Shown: one piece after another, positions 17,215-25,892 of the stretch
Layout: each line of letters begins with the position of its first letter
Numbering within the stretch: the stretch's first letter is position 1
Assembly: GCA_022826005.1 (NCBI GenBank)
Contig: JAJDVT010000013.1
Location: forward strand, 1-49,182
DNA from: Gemmatimonadota bacterium
GTDB lineage: Bacteria > Gemmatimonadota > Gemmatimonadetes > Longimicrobiales > Gaopeijiaceae
Reading direction: 5' to 3'
DNA length: 49,182 nucleotides
The notes under the pieces: model-generated
The model's database searches: none
The model's input: only the letters and a program-made list of their open reading frames with translations
Told to the model about the DNA's origin: nothing
Translations under genes and position numbers: made by a program

Positions 17215-17859
17215 ATGATGACCACGACCGAACGCGCGAAGATCGGCGCCACCAACGCCGGCTTCGACGACCCACGCACCACGCTCCGCCGCCGGGACCG
17301 CGGCAAGGACGACGAATGGGTCGCCGCCTTCCTGGCCCGCGCCAGCTACGGATTCCTGGCGACGGTGGGGCAGGGAGGACAGCCGTTCCTGAACTCGAAC
17401 CTGTTCGTCTACGACGACTCCGGTGGCCGCCGCCGCATCTATCTGCACACGCACCGGACCGGGCGTACGCGCGACAACATCGAGACCGCCGAAAAGGTCG
17501 CGTTCAGTACCGTGGCTATGGGCCGCCTGCTACCGGCTCCGGAAGCCCTCGAGTTCTCGGTGGAGTACGCGGGCGTGGTCGCATTCGGGACCGGGCGGGT
17601 GGTCGAGGACCAGGAGGAGGCGCGCTCCGCCCTGCAGATGCTCCTCGACAAATACGCCCCGCACCTCCGGCCCGGCGTCCACTACCGTCCCACCACCGAC
17701 GACGAGCTCAGGCGCACCGCGGTCTACCGGATCGACATCGAGACCTGGAGCGGCAAGCAGAAGGAGGTGGAGGAGGACTTCCCCGGCGCGTTTGCGCTGG
17801 CGCCTCCGCATGTTCCGTTTCCCGGGCGGGATCCGGGACGGAAGATCACAGTACCCTGA
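17215..17859 (+). CDS. Pyridoxamine 5'-phosphate oxidase-like flavin-binding protein
   Basis: This 214-residue protein begins at ATG-ATG with CGGAGA upstream. The split-barrel pattern of the PNPOx-like superfamily is visible: FLARASYGFLATVGQGGQPFLNS, then RIYLHTHRTGRTRDNI (the H-G-x-x-R-x-x-N region typical of FMN contacts) and EKVAFSTVAMG. The protein resembles the flavin-nucleotide-binding/NimA-like branch more than true PdxH. Substrate unknown. It lies between a propeller gene and a convergent VapC-like toxin, whose last 14 bases overlap its 3' end. Confidence 0.82.
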   Translation: MMTTTERAKIGATNAGFDDPRTTLRRRDRGKDDEWVAAFLARASYGFLATVGQGGQPFLNSNLFVYDDSGGRRRIYLHTHRTGRTRDNIETAEKVAFSTVAMGRLLPAPEALEFSVEYAGVVAFGTGRVVEDQEEARSALQMLLDKYAPHLRPGVHYRPTTDDELRRTAVYRIDIETWSGKQKEVEEDFPGAFALAPPHVPFPGRDPGRKITVP

Positions 17860-18265
17860 ACCCCTCGCGGCGCGCTGCCGCAGAGAGACGATCGTCGCTG
17901 CTCACCATGTCCAGCCGCTGCGGGTCTTCGCCCGCAGCCGTCAGCGCCGCCGCCAGCTGCAGCGCATCGGCCGCGCGCAGCGGATGAAGCCGCAGCAACC
18001 TGATCGCGCGCCGGCGCACCTGCTCCAGAGGCTCGATCTCGACCCAACTCGCAGCCAACAGGCCCAGCTGGTCCATCGACCGGTCAAAGCCGTCCCCCTC
18101 GAAACGGTGGTTTCGCTCCAGGCGGTTCAGAGCCGACGCGCATTCGATCCGGCTTCCCCACCAGGTCACGATCACGGAATCCCGGCGTATGGTCGCGCGG
18201 CGCTCGACGCTACGCGGCTCGTCCACTACGAGTGCCACCAGAGCCGATGAGTCCCAGTACTTCAA
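17846..18265 (-). CDS. vapC: PIN-domain toxin, VapC-like
   Basis: The protein has 139 residues. The N-terminal MKYWDSSALVALVVDEP contains the first PIN aspartate, followed by IECASALNRLE (conserved Glu), LRAADALQLAAAL (conserved Asp) and VSSDDRLSAAARREG (C-terminal Asp), so the RNase active-site set is complete. It starts with TTG at 18265, overlapping the antitoxin stop by TTGA, the normal coupling in such pairs. It runs convergently into the PNPOx-like gene with a 14-base overlap. Likely a sequence-specific RNase held inactive by the upstream antitoxin. Confidence 0.88.
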   Translation of the reverse strand: MKYWDSSALVALVVDEPRSVERRATIRRDSVIVTWWGSRIECASALNRLERNHRFEGDGFDRSMDQLGLLAASWVEIEPLEQVRRRAIRLLRLHPLRAADALQLAAALTAAGEDPQRLDMVSSDDRLSAAARREGFRVL

Positions 18266-18561
18266 TCGCGCGCCGCCCGCTCGGCCACGATGATCTCGCT
18301 GGCCCTCGCGCCCTTCGTCAGCCGAGCCACGGGCCGACCCAGGAACCGCTCGACATCAAGCGGCGCACGAGGTGGAACGGCCACGCCGCGGCGCACGATC
18401 TCGGCCATCGCGGGCTCGGCGTCGGGGCCGTCGACATCACAGGGTTCGATCCGCGCGACGGGCCGTCCGCGGTGCGTTATCAAAACCGCTTCGCCGCGCC
18501 GAACCTCGCTCAGCAATCCGCTGAGTCCGTTTTTCGCTTCACTTACACTGGCCCGTTTCAT
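18262..18561 (-). CDS. Phd/YefM-type antitoxin of the VapC-like toxin
   Basis: This 99-residue protein starts at ATG 18561. The start MKRASVSEAKNGLSGLLSEV with VLITHRGRPVARIEP matches the Phd/YefM DNA-binding fold. The C-terminal tail (FLGRPVARLTKG...) is expected to wrap the toxin. A longer upstream frame exists but has no antitoxin homology. The pair with the PIN toxin downstream is sufficient for a type II module, probably autoregulated. The long leader upstream holds a dispersed repeat and a tandem dyad element. Confidence 0.87.
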   Translation of the reverse strand: MKRASVSEAKNGLSGLLSEVRRGEAVLITHRGRPVARIEPCDVDGPDAEPAMAEIVRRGVAVPPRAPLDVERFLGRPVARLTKGARASEIIVAERAARD

Positions 18562-18634
18562 CTGGCCATTATGGTCATGTGGAAGTAGCCTGTCAAGCGT
18601 CCGCCTCCGCACGCACGGCGGAACCAAACAGGCC

Positions 18635-18714
18635 GTGGATAAGCCCAGCGGCGCACCGAGGGCCGCGAGGCGCCAGGCTGGCAAGGCGCGACGAAGGGCG
18701 AATAGCAGGGCTAC
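18635..18714. repeat. Dispersed ~80-bp repeat, copy 1
   Basis: This stretch aligns without large gaps to 35110-35190, sharing blocks such as AAGCCC, GCACCG, GGCTGGCA, GGCGC and CGAATAG; about three quarters of bases agree by eye. Both copies are in the same orientation and lie at or just beyond gene ends. Confidence 0.55.
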
Positions 18715-18757
18715 TTGCACGAGGAGCAACGCAGAGCGGCGCTCTGGACGCCCCGAA

Positions 18758-18796
18758 TGTAAAGAAAACACGACAGATTGTAATGTTGTCATGACA
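18758..18796. promoter_or_regulatory. Tandem dyad element, copy B
   Basis: TGTAAAGAAAACACGACA (18758-18775) and TGTAATGTTGTCATGACA (18779-18796) have centres 21 bp apart. The second fits TGTMA-N8-TKACA exactly; the first has CGACA in its right arm. It lies about 200 bp upstream of the antitoxin start, in otherwise gene-free DNA. Confidence 0.55.
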
Positions 18797-18873
18797 GTGC
18801 GAAGTGAATGAGCGCCGCGGCCAGCGTGGATGCATCGCCGCCCGAATGCAGCGGGGACTTATTCCACGGCCTG

Positions 18874-20289
18874 CTACCCCGCGTGTTTTGCCGCCAGCGC
18901 CTCCAGCCCGGCGTCGATCTCCTCGCGGCTGACCCACCGCCCCCGCACCATCACCCCCACGCGGTCGACCAGGTTGCCCAGGTCGTCGAGAGGATTGGAC
19001 CCCAGCAGCACCAGATCGGCGCGCTGTCCCGGCACGATCGTCCCGAAGCTGCCGTCGAGCCCCAGGTGTGACGCGACGTATTCGCCCACCGTGGCCGTTC
19101 CGCTCTTCAGGATCTCGTAGCTGGACATCCCCGTTTCCGACATCACCGCGAGCTCCCGGTGGAGCGCGAACCCCGGCACGTTGAAGAGCTGCGGCGAATC
19201 GGTTCCCATCAGGATCCCGGCGCCCGCGTCCGAAAGCTCCTTCAGGACGCGCATCCGCAGCGCGAGGTACACGTCGGCTCCCTCCCGGCCCGAGCCGGCC
19301 CGACGCCGCCAGCTGTCGCGGGTCCGGGGTGAGACGTACTTCATCTCGGGCTGCTGAAGGAAGCGGTCCGCGTCCGGCCCGCCGTACAGGTTTTCCCAGA
19401 GGTACATCGTCGGCACCACGTAGACATTGTGGTCGATCGTGAGCTGGATGATGTCGGCCAGCTTGGCTTCGTCCACTCCGCGCGCCAGGCCGGCCAGGCT
19501 GATCTGGCCGACGCTCACCTGGGCCTGCACGTCATCGGAGGCGATCGCCTGGATGTAGCCGTCCAGGTGGTCGACGGTCGACATGCCGGTTTCGATCGCG
19601 TGCACCAGCCCGACATCCTGCGGGACGTGGCCCCCGAAGGTGAGGCCCTCCTCCCGGGCGACCTCCGCCATCCGGTCCCACGCCGCGCGCGGCACCCCCG
19701 GGTGGATCTTCTGCAGATCGTAGCCGGCTTCCACGTGGGCGCGGATCAGCGCTTCCGCCGCCTCCGGCGTGCGTGCGGTGTTGCCGTTGAGCGACGGGGC
19801 GCCGACGTAGAAGTTCGGGCCGAGCACTTCGCCGCGCTCGAGTTCGTCCGCGAGCGGGATCTGGTAGGCGGATCCCAGCATGCCCCGGATGGTGGTGATC
19901 CCGTTGGCGACGTAGAGGAAGAGGATGTCCTCCACATCTTCGCGGGGCGGATTGGCCCCCGGCGGGACGTGCGCGTGCATCTCGGCGAGGCCCGGCATGA
20001 GGTACCGGCCTTCGCCGTCGATGACGGTGGCACCGCGGGGGACGCGGGTCTCGCCCGCCGGCCCGGCCGCGATGATCACTCCGTCCCGCACCACGACGGT
20101 CTGGCCGGGCAGCACGGCGTCCGACGTCATCGGCAGCACGCTCACGTTGGTGAACGCCGTCAGGCCCGGCACGGGGGTCGGCGCGGGCCATCCGGTGGCG
20201 CAACCCGTGACGGCCGGCACGACCGCCAGCGCTGCGAACGCCCCGGCGCGCGCCTTCAATCCGATTGGTACCCTCTTCATTCCAGTCAT
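18874..20289 (-). CDS. Lipoprotein amidohydrolase, imidazolonepropionase-like
   Basis: The protein is 471 residues, or 468 if it starts at the fourth codon (MKRVPIG). The N-terminal signal ends in VTGC, a lipobox-like site, so it is probably exported. Superfamily motifs are in order: EMHAHVPPG (HxH), YDLQKIHPG (Lys), TFGGHVPQDVGL (His), STVDHLDGY (His) and ILMGTDSPQLF (Asp), then the closing GQRADLVLLGSNPL. These fit the secreted HutI-like group whose members include peptidase-like and lactonase-like enzymes; the true substrate cannot be told. It stands alone, transcribed away from the DUF418 gene. Confidence 0.87.
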   Translation of the reverse strand: MTGMKRVPIGLKARAGAFAALAVVPAVTGCATGWPAPTPVPGLTAFTNVSVLPMTSDAVLPGQTVVVRDGVIIAAGPAGETRVPRGATVIDGEGRYLMPGLAEMHAHVPPGANPPREDVEDILFLYVANGITTIRGMLGSAYQIPLADELERGEVLGPNFYVGAPSLNGNTARTPEAAEALIRAHVEAGYDLQKIHPGVPRAAWDRMAEVAREEGLTFGGHVPQDVGLVHAIETGMSTVDHLDGYIQAIASDDVQAQVSVGQISLAGLARGVDEAKLADIIQLTIDHNVYVVPTMYLWENLYGGPDADRFLQQPEMKYVSPRTRDSWRRRAGSGREGADVYLALRMRVLKELSDAGAGILMGTDSPQLFNVPGFALHRELAVMSETGMSSYEILKSGTATVGEYVASHLGLDGSFGTIVPGQRADLVLLGSNPLDDLGNLVDRVGVMVRGRWVSREEIDAGLEALAAKHAG

Positions 20290-20568
20290 TTCGGTCCCCC
20301 TTCGACTCCAAGGAGCGCGGTTCCCCTGCCGTCCGGCCCATTCACGTGTGCTCCAAACATGATACGGCCTCGCGATGCCGCCTGCCTCCCCGAGGATGCG
20401 CCGGCCTCAGACTGCGCCCGCTACAAGGATGCGCCGGCCCCACACTGCACCGGTCTTCCGAGTCTGGCCCCGCCGGCCGTCCCGGACGTACACTGAACTG
20501 CCCGGCCGACTGCCCCCTTTGCAGCCGCCCTCCCATCGGCCCGCCCAACCCCCAACCCCGGAGCCGTC
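20290..20568. other. Divergent intergenic region with a 22-bp direct repeat
   Basis: The gap between the divergent amidohydrolase and DUF418 genes contains an imperfect direct repeat GGATGCGCCGGCC...ACTGC at 20394-20415 and 20427-20448, a 33-bp period. No clear promoter or gene is seen. Confidence 0.5.
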
Positions 20569-20613
20569 ATCACCACCCCCGTCGCCAAATCCGAACGGAT
20601 CGCCGCCATCGAT

Positions 20614-21780
20614 GTGCTCCGCGGCTTCGCCGTGCTGGGCATTCTCATGGTCAATGTCCAGGGCTTCGCGCGAATCTCGTCCGCGTACTCGAACCCCGCC
20701 GCGGGCCGCGTCCTGGAAGCCGCCGACCAGTGGACGTGGGCCCCGATCTACCTCTTCTTCGACACGAAGTTCATCTCCATCTTCTCGCTGCTCTTCGGCG
20801 TCGGCATCGCGATCATGAGCGAACGCATGGCCGGCCGCGGCCTCTCCGGTACCGGCCTCCACTACCGCCGCCAGCTCTGGCTCCTGGTGATCGGCCTGTT
20901 GCACGCCTTCCTGATCTGGCACGGCGACATCCTCGTCTCCTACGCGCTGTGCGGCTTCCTGCTCTACCCGCTGCGCAACCTCGCGCCCCGGCGGCAGCTC
21001 TGGATCGGCGGGGCGGCGGTCTCGGTGGTGGCCATTTTGCTCGGCCTGATTGCGCTTGCCATCCCCTACATGCCGGAGGCGGAGCGGGCCGCGCTCATGG
21101 CGGAATGGGCGCCTCCGCAGGAGGAAATCGACGCCGAGATTGCCGCCTTTCGGGGTTCGTGGACCGACCAGCTGCCTGAGCGGGCGTCGCTCTACGGGCT
21201 CTTTATGGGCGGCGTCTTCCCATTCTTTGTGTTTTGGCGCGCCGGAGGCCTGATGCTGGTCGGCATGGCGCTCTACCGGCTGGGTGTCGTCACGGGTGCG
21301 CGCTCGGCCGCATTCTACCGCAGGATGGCCGTGCTCGGCCTGGCACTCGGCCTCCCTCTGTCCGGGTGGGGAGCGTCCATCATGCTGCGGCCCGGCGTCG
21401 AGGCGGACCAGGCGATGTTCCCCCCGCTCCTGCTCAACTACATCGGATCGGCCGGAGTCTTCCTGGGGTACGTGGCGCTGGTCATGCTGATGGTGAAGGG
21501 CGGCTGGCTGACCTCGCTTCGGCGGCGTCTGGAGGCGGCGGGCCGCATGGCGCTGACCAACTACATCACACAGAGCATCCTCTGCTCGCTGGTCTTCTAC
21601 GGGCATGGGCTCGGCCTCTTCGAGCGGGTGAGCGCGCCGGGCCAGGCCGGGATCGTGGTCGCCATCTGGGTGCTGCAGCTCGCGTGGTCTCCCTGGTGGC
21701 TGGCTCGCTTCCGCTTCGGGCCGCTGGAATGGATCTGGCGGTCGGCTACGTACATGGAATGGCAGCCGCTGAGGGTGTGA
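20614..21780 (+). CDS. DUF418 family polytopic membrane protein
   Basis: At least 388 residues with about eight or more hydrophobic segments. The N-terminal LRGFAVLGILMVNVQGF and the C-terminal half (GRMALTNYITQSILCSLVFYGHGLGL, then LAWSPWWLARFRFGPLEWIWRS) are the hallmark of DUF418 proteins. The first standard start in frame is GTG 20614, but the family normally begins about 10 residues earlier with R-I-x-x-x-D. Here those residues (SERIAAID) are encoded upstream, from about 20569, without an ATG, GTG or TTG. A non-standard start or a sequence error is possible. Function of the family is unknown; a transport role has been suggested. Confidence 0.85.
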   Translation: MLRGFAVLGILMVNVQGFARISSAYSNPAAGRVLEAADQWTWAPIYLFFDTKFISIFSLLFGVGIAIMSERMAGRGLSGTGLHYRRQLWLLVIGLLHAFLIWHGDILVSYALCGFLLYPLRNLAPRRQLWIGGAAVSVVAILLGLIALAIPYMPEAERAALMAEWAPPQEEIDAEIAAFRGSWTDQLPERASLYGLFMGGVFPFFVFWRAGGLMLVGMALYRLGVVTGARSAAFYRRMAVLGLALGLPLSGWGASIMLRPGVEADQAMFPPLLLNYIGSAGVFLGYVALVMLMVKGGWLTSLRRRLEAAGRMALTNYITQSILCSLVFYGHGLGLFERVSAPGQAGIVVAIWVLQLAWSPWWLARFRFGPLEWIWRSATYMEWQPLRV

Positions 21781-21871
21781 CGCCGAGCGGTCCGGAGGGA
21801 TCGCCTCCGGCAGGCGCCCGCGGCCCCCAAGAGGCGCAACCGAACCGAGGATTGACAGACGCAAGGGACCA

Positions 21872-23095
21872 ATGAACAAGCCGCAACGATTGCTGGACCC
21901 GAAGGAAGTGCTGCGCGTCATGGACGCCGCGCAGGTCATCCACGAGCGGCAGGCGGCGCTGGAAGAGCACGAAGCGCTCGACCGCGACGCAACCGTCCGC
22001 GAAATCCAGGTCATGTACGAGGAGCTGGGAGACCTCGTTGATGCAAGGGTGATCGAAGACGCGCTCGACGAGTATCTCGCCCAGCGCTACGCCTTCACTC
22101 CTGGGCGGCCCGGTCTCAAGCGCGGGCTGGCGCTCCTCTACATCCGGCGCGGTTGGGTGGCGAAGCGGTTTCTTGCGCCGGCCGCGGTACTGGCCGCGCT
22201 CGTCTGGGGTGGGTTCGCGCTCACCGACGCCATGCGGACGAACGCGCTCGAGCGTGACGCCGGGCGGCTGCAGGCGGAAGTGGCGCGCCTTGAGGCGGCC
22301 ATCGATTCCGATCTGGGCGAGATCCGGGCGCTCCGCGCGCAGGGCGTCCCTGACGACCTCCCCGCCGACGAGATCGAAGCCTTCGCGGCCGGTCTCGCGT
22401 CGGCCGAGAGCCAGTTGGCCCAGATCGGCGCGACGTTGGCGCCGATCGCCGAAGAGGCCGGCCGGGACGGGCTCACCCGCGCCACGATCACCGGCCTGAA
22501 CCAGAGGGCGGAAGCCGTCGCGGACAGTCGTGCGTTCGCCCGCAGCGACATCATGGGTGCCGATTTTCTGGTCGAACGCCACGCTCGCCTGGGCGCTCTG
22601 GACGCGGAGGTAGCGGGGCTGCACGCCGCCGTGCTGGCGGAGGCGGTCGAGGAGTTGGGGCGCGAACGGGCCGCCGAGCTCGGGCGGAGCGCCGACGCGC
22701 AGCTGGCCGGCCGGGATCTCGACGGGCTCGAATCGACCGCCGAGAGCTACCGCCAGCTACACGCGCTGATCGGCTCGGAGTACGAGATCGTGATCGTCGG
22801 GGGAGTCTGGCGCTACCACAACGAACTCGACGGCGTGCGCAACTACTACCTGCGCGTTCAGGCAGTCGCCGGGGACGGGCAGCAGCTGCCGGTCACGATC
22901 CGCAACGAGGAGGACGGGAGCACCGCCCGGGTGATGGAGTGGGGGGAGCGGGTCCCGAAGGAGGTGTACGACCGGATCGCCAGCGATCGGCAGGACAACG
23001 GCATCATCGACGACGACGATTTCGGCTTCAAGCGGCGGGGCTTCATGACCGCGGAGCGGAACTACGAGGACCTTGGCCAGATCACGAGGTGGTAG
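21872..23095 (+). CDS. Coiled-coil single-pass membrane protein, DUF6384-like
   Basis: This 407-residue protein starts at ATG 21872. The N-terminal ~90 residues are soluble (PKEVLRVMDAAQVIHERQAALEEHE... ARVIEDALDEYLAQRYAF) and resemble DUF6384. One membrane segment (RFLAPAAVLAALVWGGFAL) lies near 107-125, then a long helical region rich in Ala, Glu and Arg, and a C-terminal folded part (YEIVIVGGVWRYHNELDGVRNYYLRVQAV). The next gene starts 2 bases after its stop, so the two form an operon and probably one complex. Function unknown; the DUF assignment is from memory of the N-terminal pattern. Confidence 0.72.
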   Translation: MNKPQRLLDPKEVLRVMDAAQVIHERQAALEEHEALDRDATVREIQVMYEELGDLVDARVIEDALDEYLAQRYAFTPGRPGLKRGLALLYIRRGWVAKRFLAPAAVLAALVWGGFALTDAMRTNALERDAGRLQAEVARLEAAIDSDLGEIRALRAQGVPDDLPADEIEAFAAGLASAESQLAQIGATLAPIAEEAGRDGLTRATITGLNQRAEAVADSRAFARSDIMGADFLVERHARLGALDAEVAGLHAAVLAEAVEELGRERAAELGRSADAQLAGRDLDGLESTAESYRQLHALIGSEYEIVIVGGVWRYHNELDGVRNYYLRVQAVAGDGQQLPVTIRNEEDGSTARVMEWGERVPKEVYDRIASDRQDNGIIDDDDFGFKRRGFMTAERNYEDLGQITRW

Positions 23096-23097
23096 CC

Positions 23098-24501
23098 ATG
23101 CATACGGGGAGAGACGTGCACCGCGACTTGGTGAAGCGGATCCGGAAGGTGCGGCGGGCGGTGGCCCGTGAGGAGGAGGGGATCCAGGAGCTGCAGCGCC
23201 AGGTGGCGGAGAGCGGCGAGCGCAGGGCGGCGACGGTGCGGGCGCTGGCCGAGTTCCACCTGCCGGGGATGAACGAGGCGTCGGTCGAGGGGACGCTCGC
23301 CGAGATGGAGGGGGGCATCCGCGCGATCTACGAGGAGAAGAAGGACCGCCTGGACGTGGTCGAGCGGTCGATTCCGGAGCAGCGCGAGGTGGTGGAAGGG
23401 GCGGAAGCCGCGCTGGAGACGGTGACCGATGCGCTGAACGAGACCGGGAGGGAGCGGGCGCGCCTGGCGCGGGTCGTGTACGCGGAGTTGCAGGGGATGC
23501 CAAGGTGGAAGCGCCTCTTCGAGCAGGTGCGGAAGCTGGAGGCCCGGGTCCTGGCGTCGGAGAAGCGGCGCGAGGCCGCCGTGCGGGAGCAGCGGGAGAA
23601 GACGCCCGCGTACGAGCGCGACCCGTTCTTCGGGTACCTGTCGCGCCGCGGGCATGGGACGAAGGCCGCCGCAGGGAACGCGCTTACACGGCGACTCGAT
23701 CGGTGGGTGGCGGCGGTGACGGACTACGAAGCCGTGCGTGCGAAGTACGACCTGCTCAATGCGCTTCCCGGCCAAGCGGAGTCCGCCCTCGAGAAGGACC
23801 GCAATGCGCTTGCGGTTGCCAGCCCGCCGTTGGAGAGGCTGGAGGCGCAGGTGATCGACCGCAACGGCATGACACCGGTGCTCGAGCGGGGTGACCGGCT
23901 GTACGCGGAGCGCGAGGAGGCGCGCGAGGCTCTCCGGGATGCGGAGGGCGCGCTGCGGGGGCTTACCGAGGAACTGGCCGCGCTCCACGACGAGCGGGGA
24001 TCGTACTACGAGGAGGCGATCGACGGGATCGAGGCGTACCTGGAGGGGCGCTCGCTGGATGAACTCGTAGTCATGGCCCGAGAGACCGGCGACCTCCGCG
24101 ACGATGCGCTCGTGGCGGAGCTGTACGAAGTCGGCGAGCGCCTCGTCCACCTCCGCGACCGGCTCGCCGCATGCAGGGAGGAGCGTTCCCGCATCGCGTC
24201 CCGCCTCAGCGAACTGGAGGACCTCCGCGACCGCTTCGAGGCGGAGGACTGGAACGGGCGCCGCTCGCAGTTCGACGACTCGCTCGACGTGAATGCGCTC
24301 CTGCTGGGATTCATGGCCGGGAGACACTCGTCCGGCCGACTCTACCGGACGCTGCGCCGACACCAGCATTTCCGGACCCTCGGGGACAGCGGGTTGGGCG
24401 GCAGCGGGTTCCGGTCAGGCGGAGGCTTCGGCGGCGGCGGTTTCAGCACCGGAGGAGGGTTTGGAGGCGGCGGGGGGTTCAGTACGGGAGGCGGGTTCTA
24501 A
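23098..24501 (+). CDS. Coiled-coil protein with Gly/Phe-rich C-terminal tail
   Basis: This 467-residue protein starts at ATG 23098, two bases after the preceding stop. It is almost entirely charged heptad-like helix (REEEGIQELQRQVAESGERRAA, EEAREALRDAEGALRGL and similar), with no signal peptide or membrane segment. The last ~45 residues are a low-complexity tail of G-G-G-F and F-S-T-G-G-G repeats. Such tails recall TPM/YgcG-type proteins and other anchoring or phase-separating tails. No known domain is recognised with confidence. Pairing with the membrane coiled-coil protein upstream suggests a structural or envelope-associated complex. Confidence 0.75.
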   Translation: MHTGRDVHRDLVKRIRKVRRAVAREEEGIQELQRQVAESGERRAATVRALAEFHLPGMNEASVEGTLAEMEGGIRAIYEEKKDRLDVVERSIPEQREVVEGAEAALETVTDALNETGRERARLARVVYAELQGMPRWKRLFEQVRKLEARVLASEKRREAAVREQREKTPAYERDPFFGYLSRRGHGTKAAAGNALTRRLDRWVAAVTDYEAVRAKYDLLNALPGQAESALEKDRNALAVASPPLERLEAQVIDRNGMTPVLERGDRLYAEREEAREALRDAEGALRGLTEELAALHDERGSYYEEAIDGIEAYLEGRSLDELVVMARETGDLRDDALVAELYEVGERLVHLRDRLAACREERSRIASRLSELEDLRDRFEAEDWNGRRSQFDDSLDVNALLLGFMAGRHSSGRLYRTLRRHQHFRTLGDSGLGGSGFRSGGGFGGGGFSTGGGFGGGGGFSTGGGF

Positions 24502-24590
24502 GGTCACGCTCTCCCTGAACATCGCCGATCGGTGCGCGGTCCTTCAAATCGGTCGTGCAGACGCGCCGGGCAGCTTTCGTTTGCCTGAGA

Positions 24591-24629
24591 TGTAAAGACA
24601 ACCTTACATTCTGTCATGTCCAGTATACA
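24591..24629. promoter_or_regulatory. Tandem dyad element, copy C
   Basis: TGTAAAGACAACCTTACA (24591-24608) and TGTCATGTCCAGTATACA (24612-24629) have centres 21 bp apart. The second dyad contains the ATG (24616) of the following propeller gene. The first fits TGTMA-N8-TKACA exactly. Confidence 0.6.
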
Positions 24630-25884
24630 TTCTGCCGTTCGAGGGCCTCGCCCTGCGGTGCGTGCTGGGCGATCTGCGCTGCGCCGCGTGGGCCATGCCG
24701 CCATCGTCCTGCTCTGCGCGGGCTGCGGCGTTTCCGACCGGAGCGACGTGGCCGGGCCGAGCCGTACAGACAGCGCGGGAGTGGAGATCGTCCGGAACGC
24801 GGATGAGCCGCTCCGTCGCGGGGAACTGGTTCAGCCCGCCCGGCGCGTCTTCGGTTCCGAGGAAGAGGGCCCGGAACTGTTCGGCAGCGTCGGCACCACT
24901 CGATTACACGCGAACGGATCACTGTGGATCGCGGATGCGCAGGCCCAGGAGATCCGGGTATTCGACCCCGGCTCCGGGGCGCATCTGTTCACGATCGGTG
25001 GGAAAGGCGACGGCCCCGGTGAGTTCCGGCGGAGCGGCTTCCTCGGTTTCGATGGCGAAGGAAACGCTTACGTGTACGACTATGAGCACCGGCGGCTATC
25101 GGTGTTCTCCGGGAGCGGCGAGTTCCAGCGCGGCCACCTGTTGCCTGCGTCCCTCGGCATCTCGCCGCTGCCGCTTCATGTGACCCGGACGGGAACTCTC
25201 TTTGGTCAGATACCGCAAGGGCTGGAGCGCCGCCCGGTCGACGGCTCACTACGGAGGGACACGGTCAAGATCTGGACCATGCCGGTGGAAGGGACAGCCC
25301 CGACCCTGGTGTCGAAGACCCTGGGCGCACTGTGGTACTTCCACGATGGAACACAGGTCACCGTACCGTTCGCCAGCGGTTCACGACCGGGCTTCCGGGA
25401 CGACCGGGTCTACGCGATCGATGCCGTCGGGGAAGCGTCGTACTCCGTCTACGGCCCGGCGGGTCTCGAGCGCAGGGTCGAGATCGACCGGCCGCCCCGG
25501 CGGATCGATGACCACGCCGTGACGATGTTCCTTGAGGGTATGCGACGCAGCCCCGTGCCCGACTCCCAGCTGCGAATCTACGAAGAGCACCTGTCCGACA
25601 TGCCGATCCCGGAGGCGCGACGCTATTGGGATGGCCTGGTCTTCCCGGATCAGGGTGACGCGTGGCTGTTGCGGGCCGGCGACCCCTTTGCGGCGCCCGC
25701 TGGCGACCCCGCGGACGGTCAGGTCTGGGACATCTTCGACGCCGAGGGCGTCTTCATCGGCCATGTGTCCCTGCCCGCCAACGTCGAGCTGATGCAGGTG
25801 ACGGGAGACACCGCGCTGACGATCGTGTCTGACGAGATGGGCCGCGCCACGGTGGCCATCCATGACATTCGCTGGATCGGGTAA
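24616..25884 (+). CDS. Six-bladed beta-propeller lipoprotein
   Basis: The protein has 422 residues from ATG 24616. A basic n-region, hydrophobic HAAIVLLCAGC and a lipobox near residue 36 predict a lipoprotein. Propeller strands (ANGSLWIADAQ, GEGNAYVYDYE) and the signature GGKGDGPGEF identify the family. No ribosome binding site precedes this ATG, which lies inside a tandem dyad element, so a downstream GTG is a possible alternative. It converges on the triple-propeller operon with an 8-base gap. Role unknown. Confidence 0.8.
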   Translation: MSSIHSAVRGPRPAVRAGRSALRRVGHAAIVLLCAGCGVSDRSDVAGPSRTDSAGVEIVRNADEPLRRGELVQPARRVFGSEEEGPELFGSVGTTRLHANGSLWIADAQAQEIRVFDPGSGAHLFTIGGKGDGPGEFRRSGFLGFDGEGNAYVYDYEHRRLSVFSGSGEFQRGHLLPASLGISPLPLHVTRTGTLFGQIPQGLERRPVDGSLRRDTVKIWTMPVEGTAPTLVSKTLGALWYFHDGTQVTVPFASGSRPGFRDDRVYAIDAVGEASYSVYGPAGLERRVEIDRPPRRIDDHAVTMFLEGMRRSPVPDSQLRIYEEHLSDMPIPEARRYWDGLVFPDQGDAWLLRAGDPFAAPAGDPADGQVWDIFDAEGVFIGHVSLPANVELMQVTGDTALTIVSDEMGRATVAIHDIRWIG

Positions 25885-25892
25885 GGGTTCGC

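Larger units (their letters stand above)
18562..18873. other. Gene-free region upstream of the toxin-antitoxin pair
   Basis: No convincing gene is seen in these 312 bases. It contains one copy of a dispersed repeat (18635-18714) and one tandem dyad element (18758-18796). It separates the antitoxin start from the 3' end of the amidohydrolase at 18874. Confidence 0.6.

Noticed and set aside
17846-18561. Region as part of a defence island
   Set aside because: A single type II toxin-antitoxin pair and a distant Fic gene, surrounded by metabolic genes, are not enough to call one.
20407-22014. 535-residue minus-strand open frame across the DUF418 gene
   Set aside because: It is antisense to a clear membrane-protein gene, rich in Arg, Gln and His as expected for a GC-rich shadow frame, and shows no family motif.
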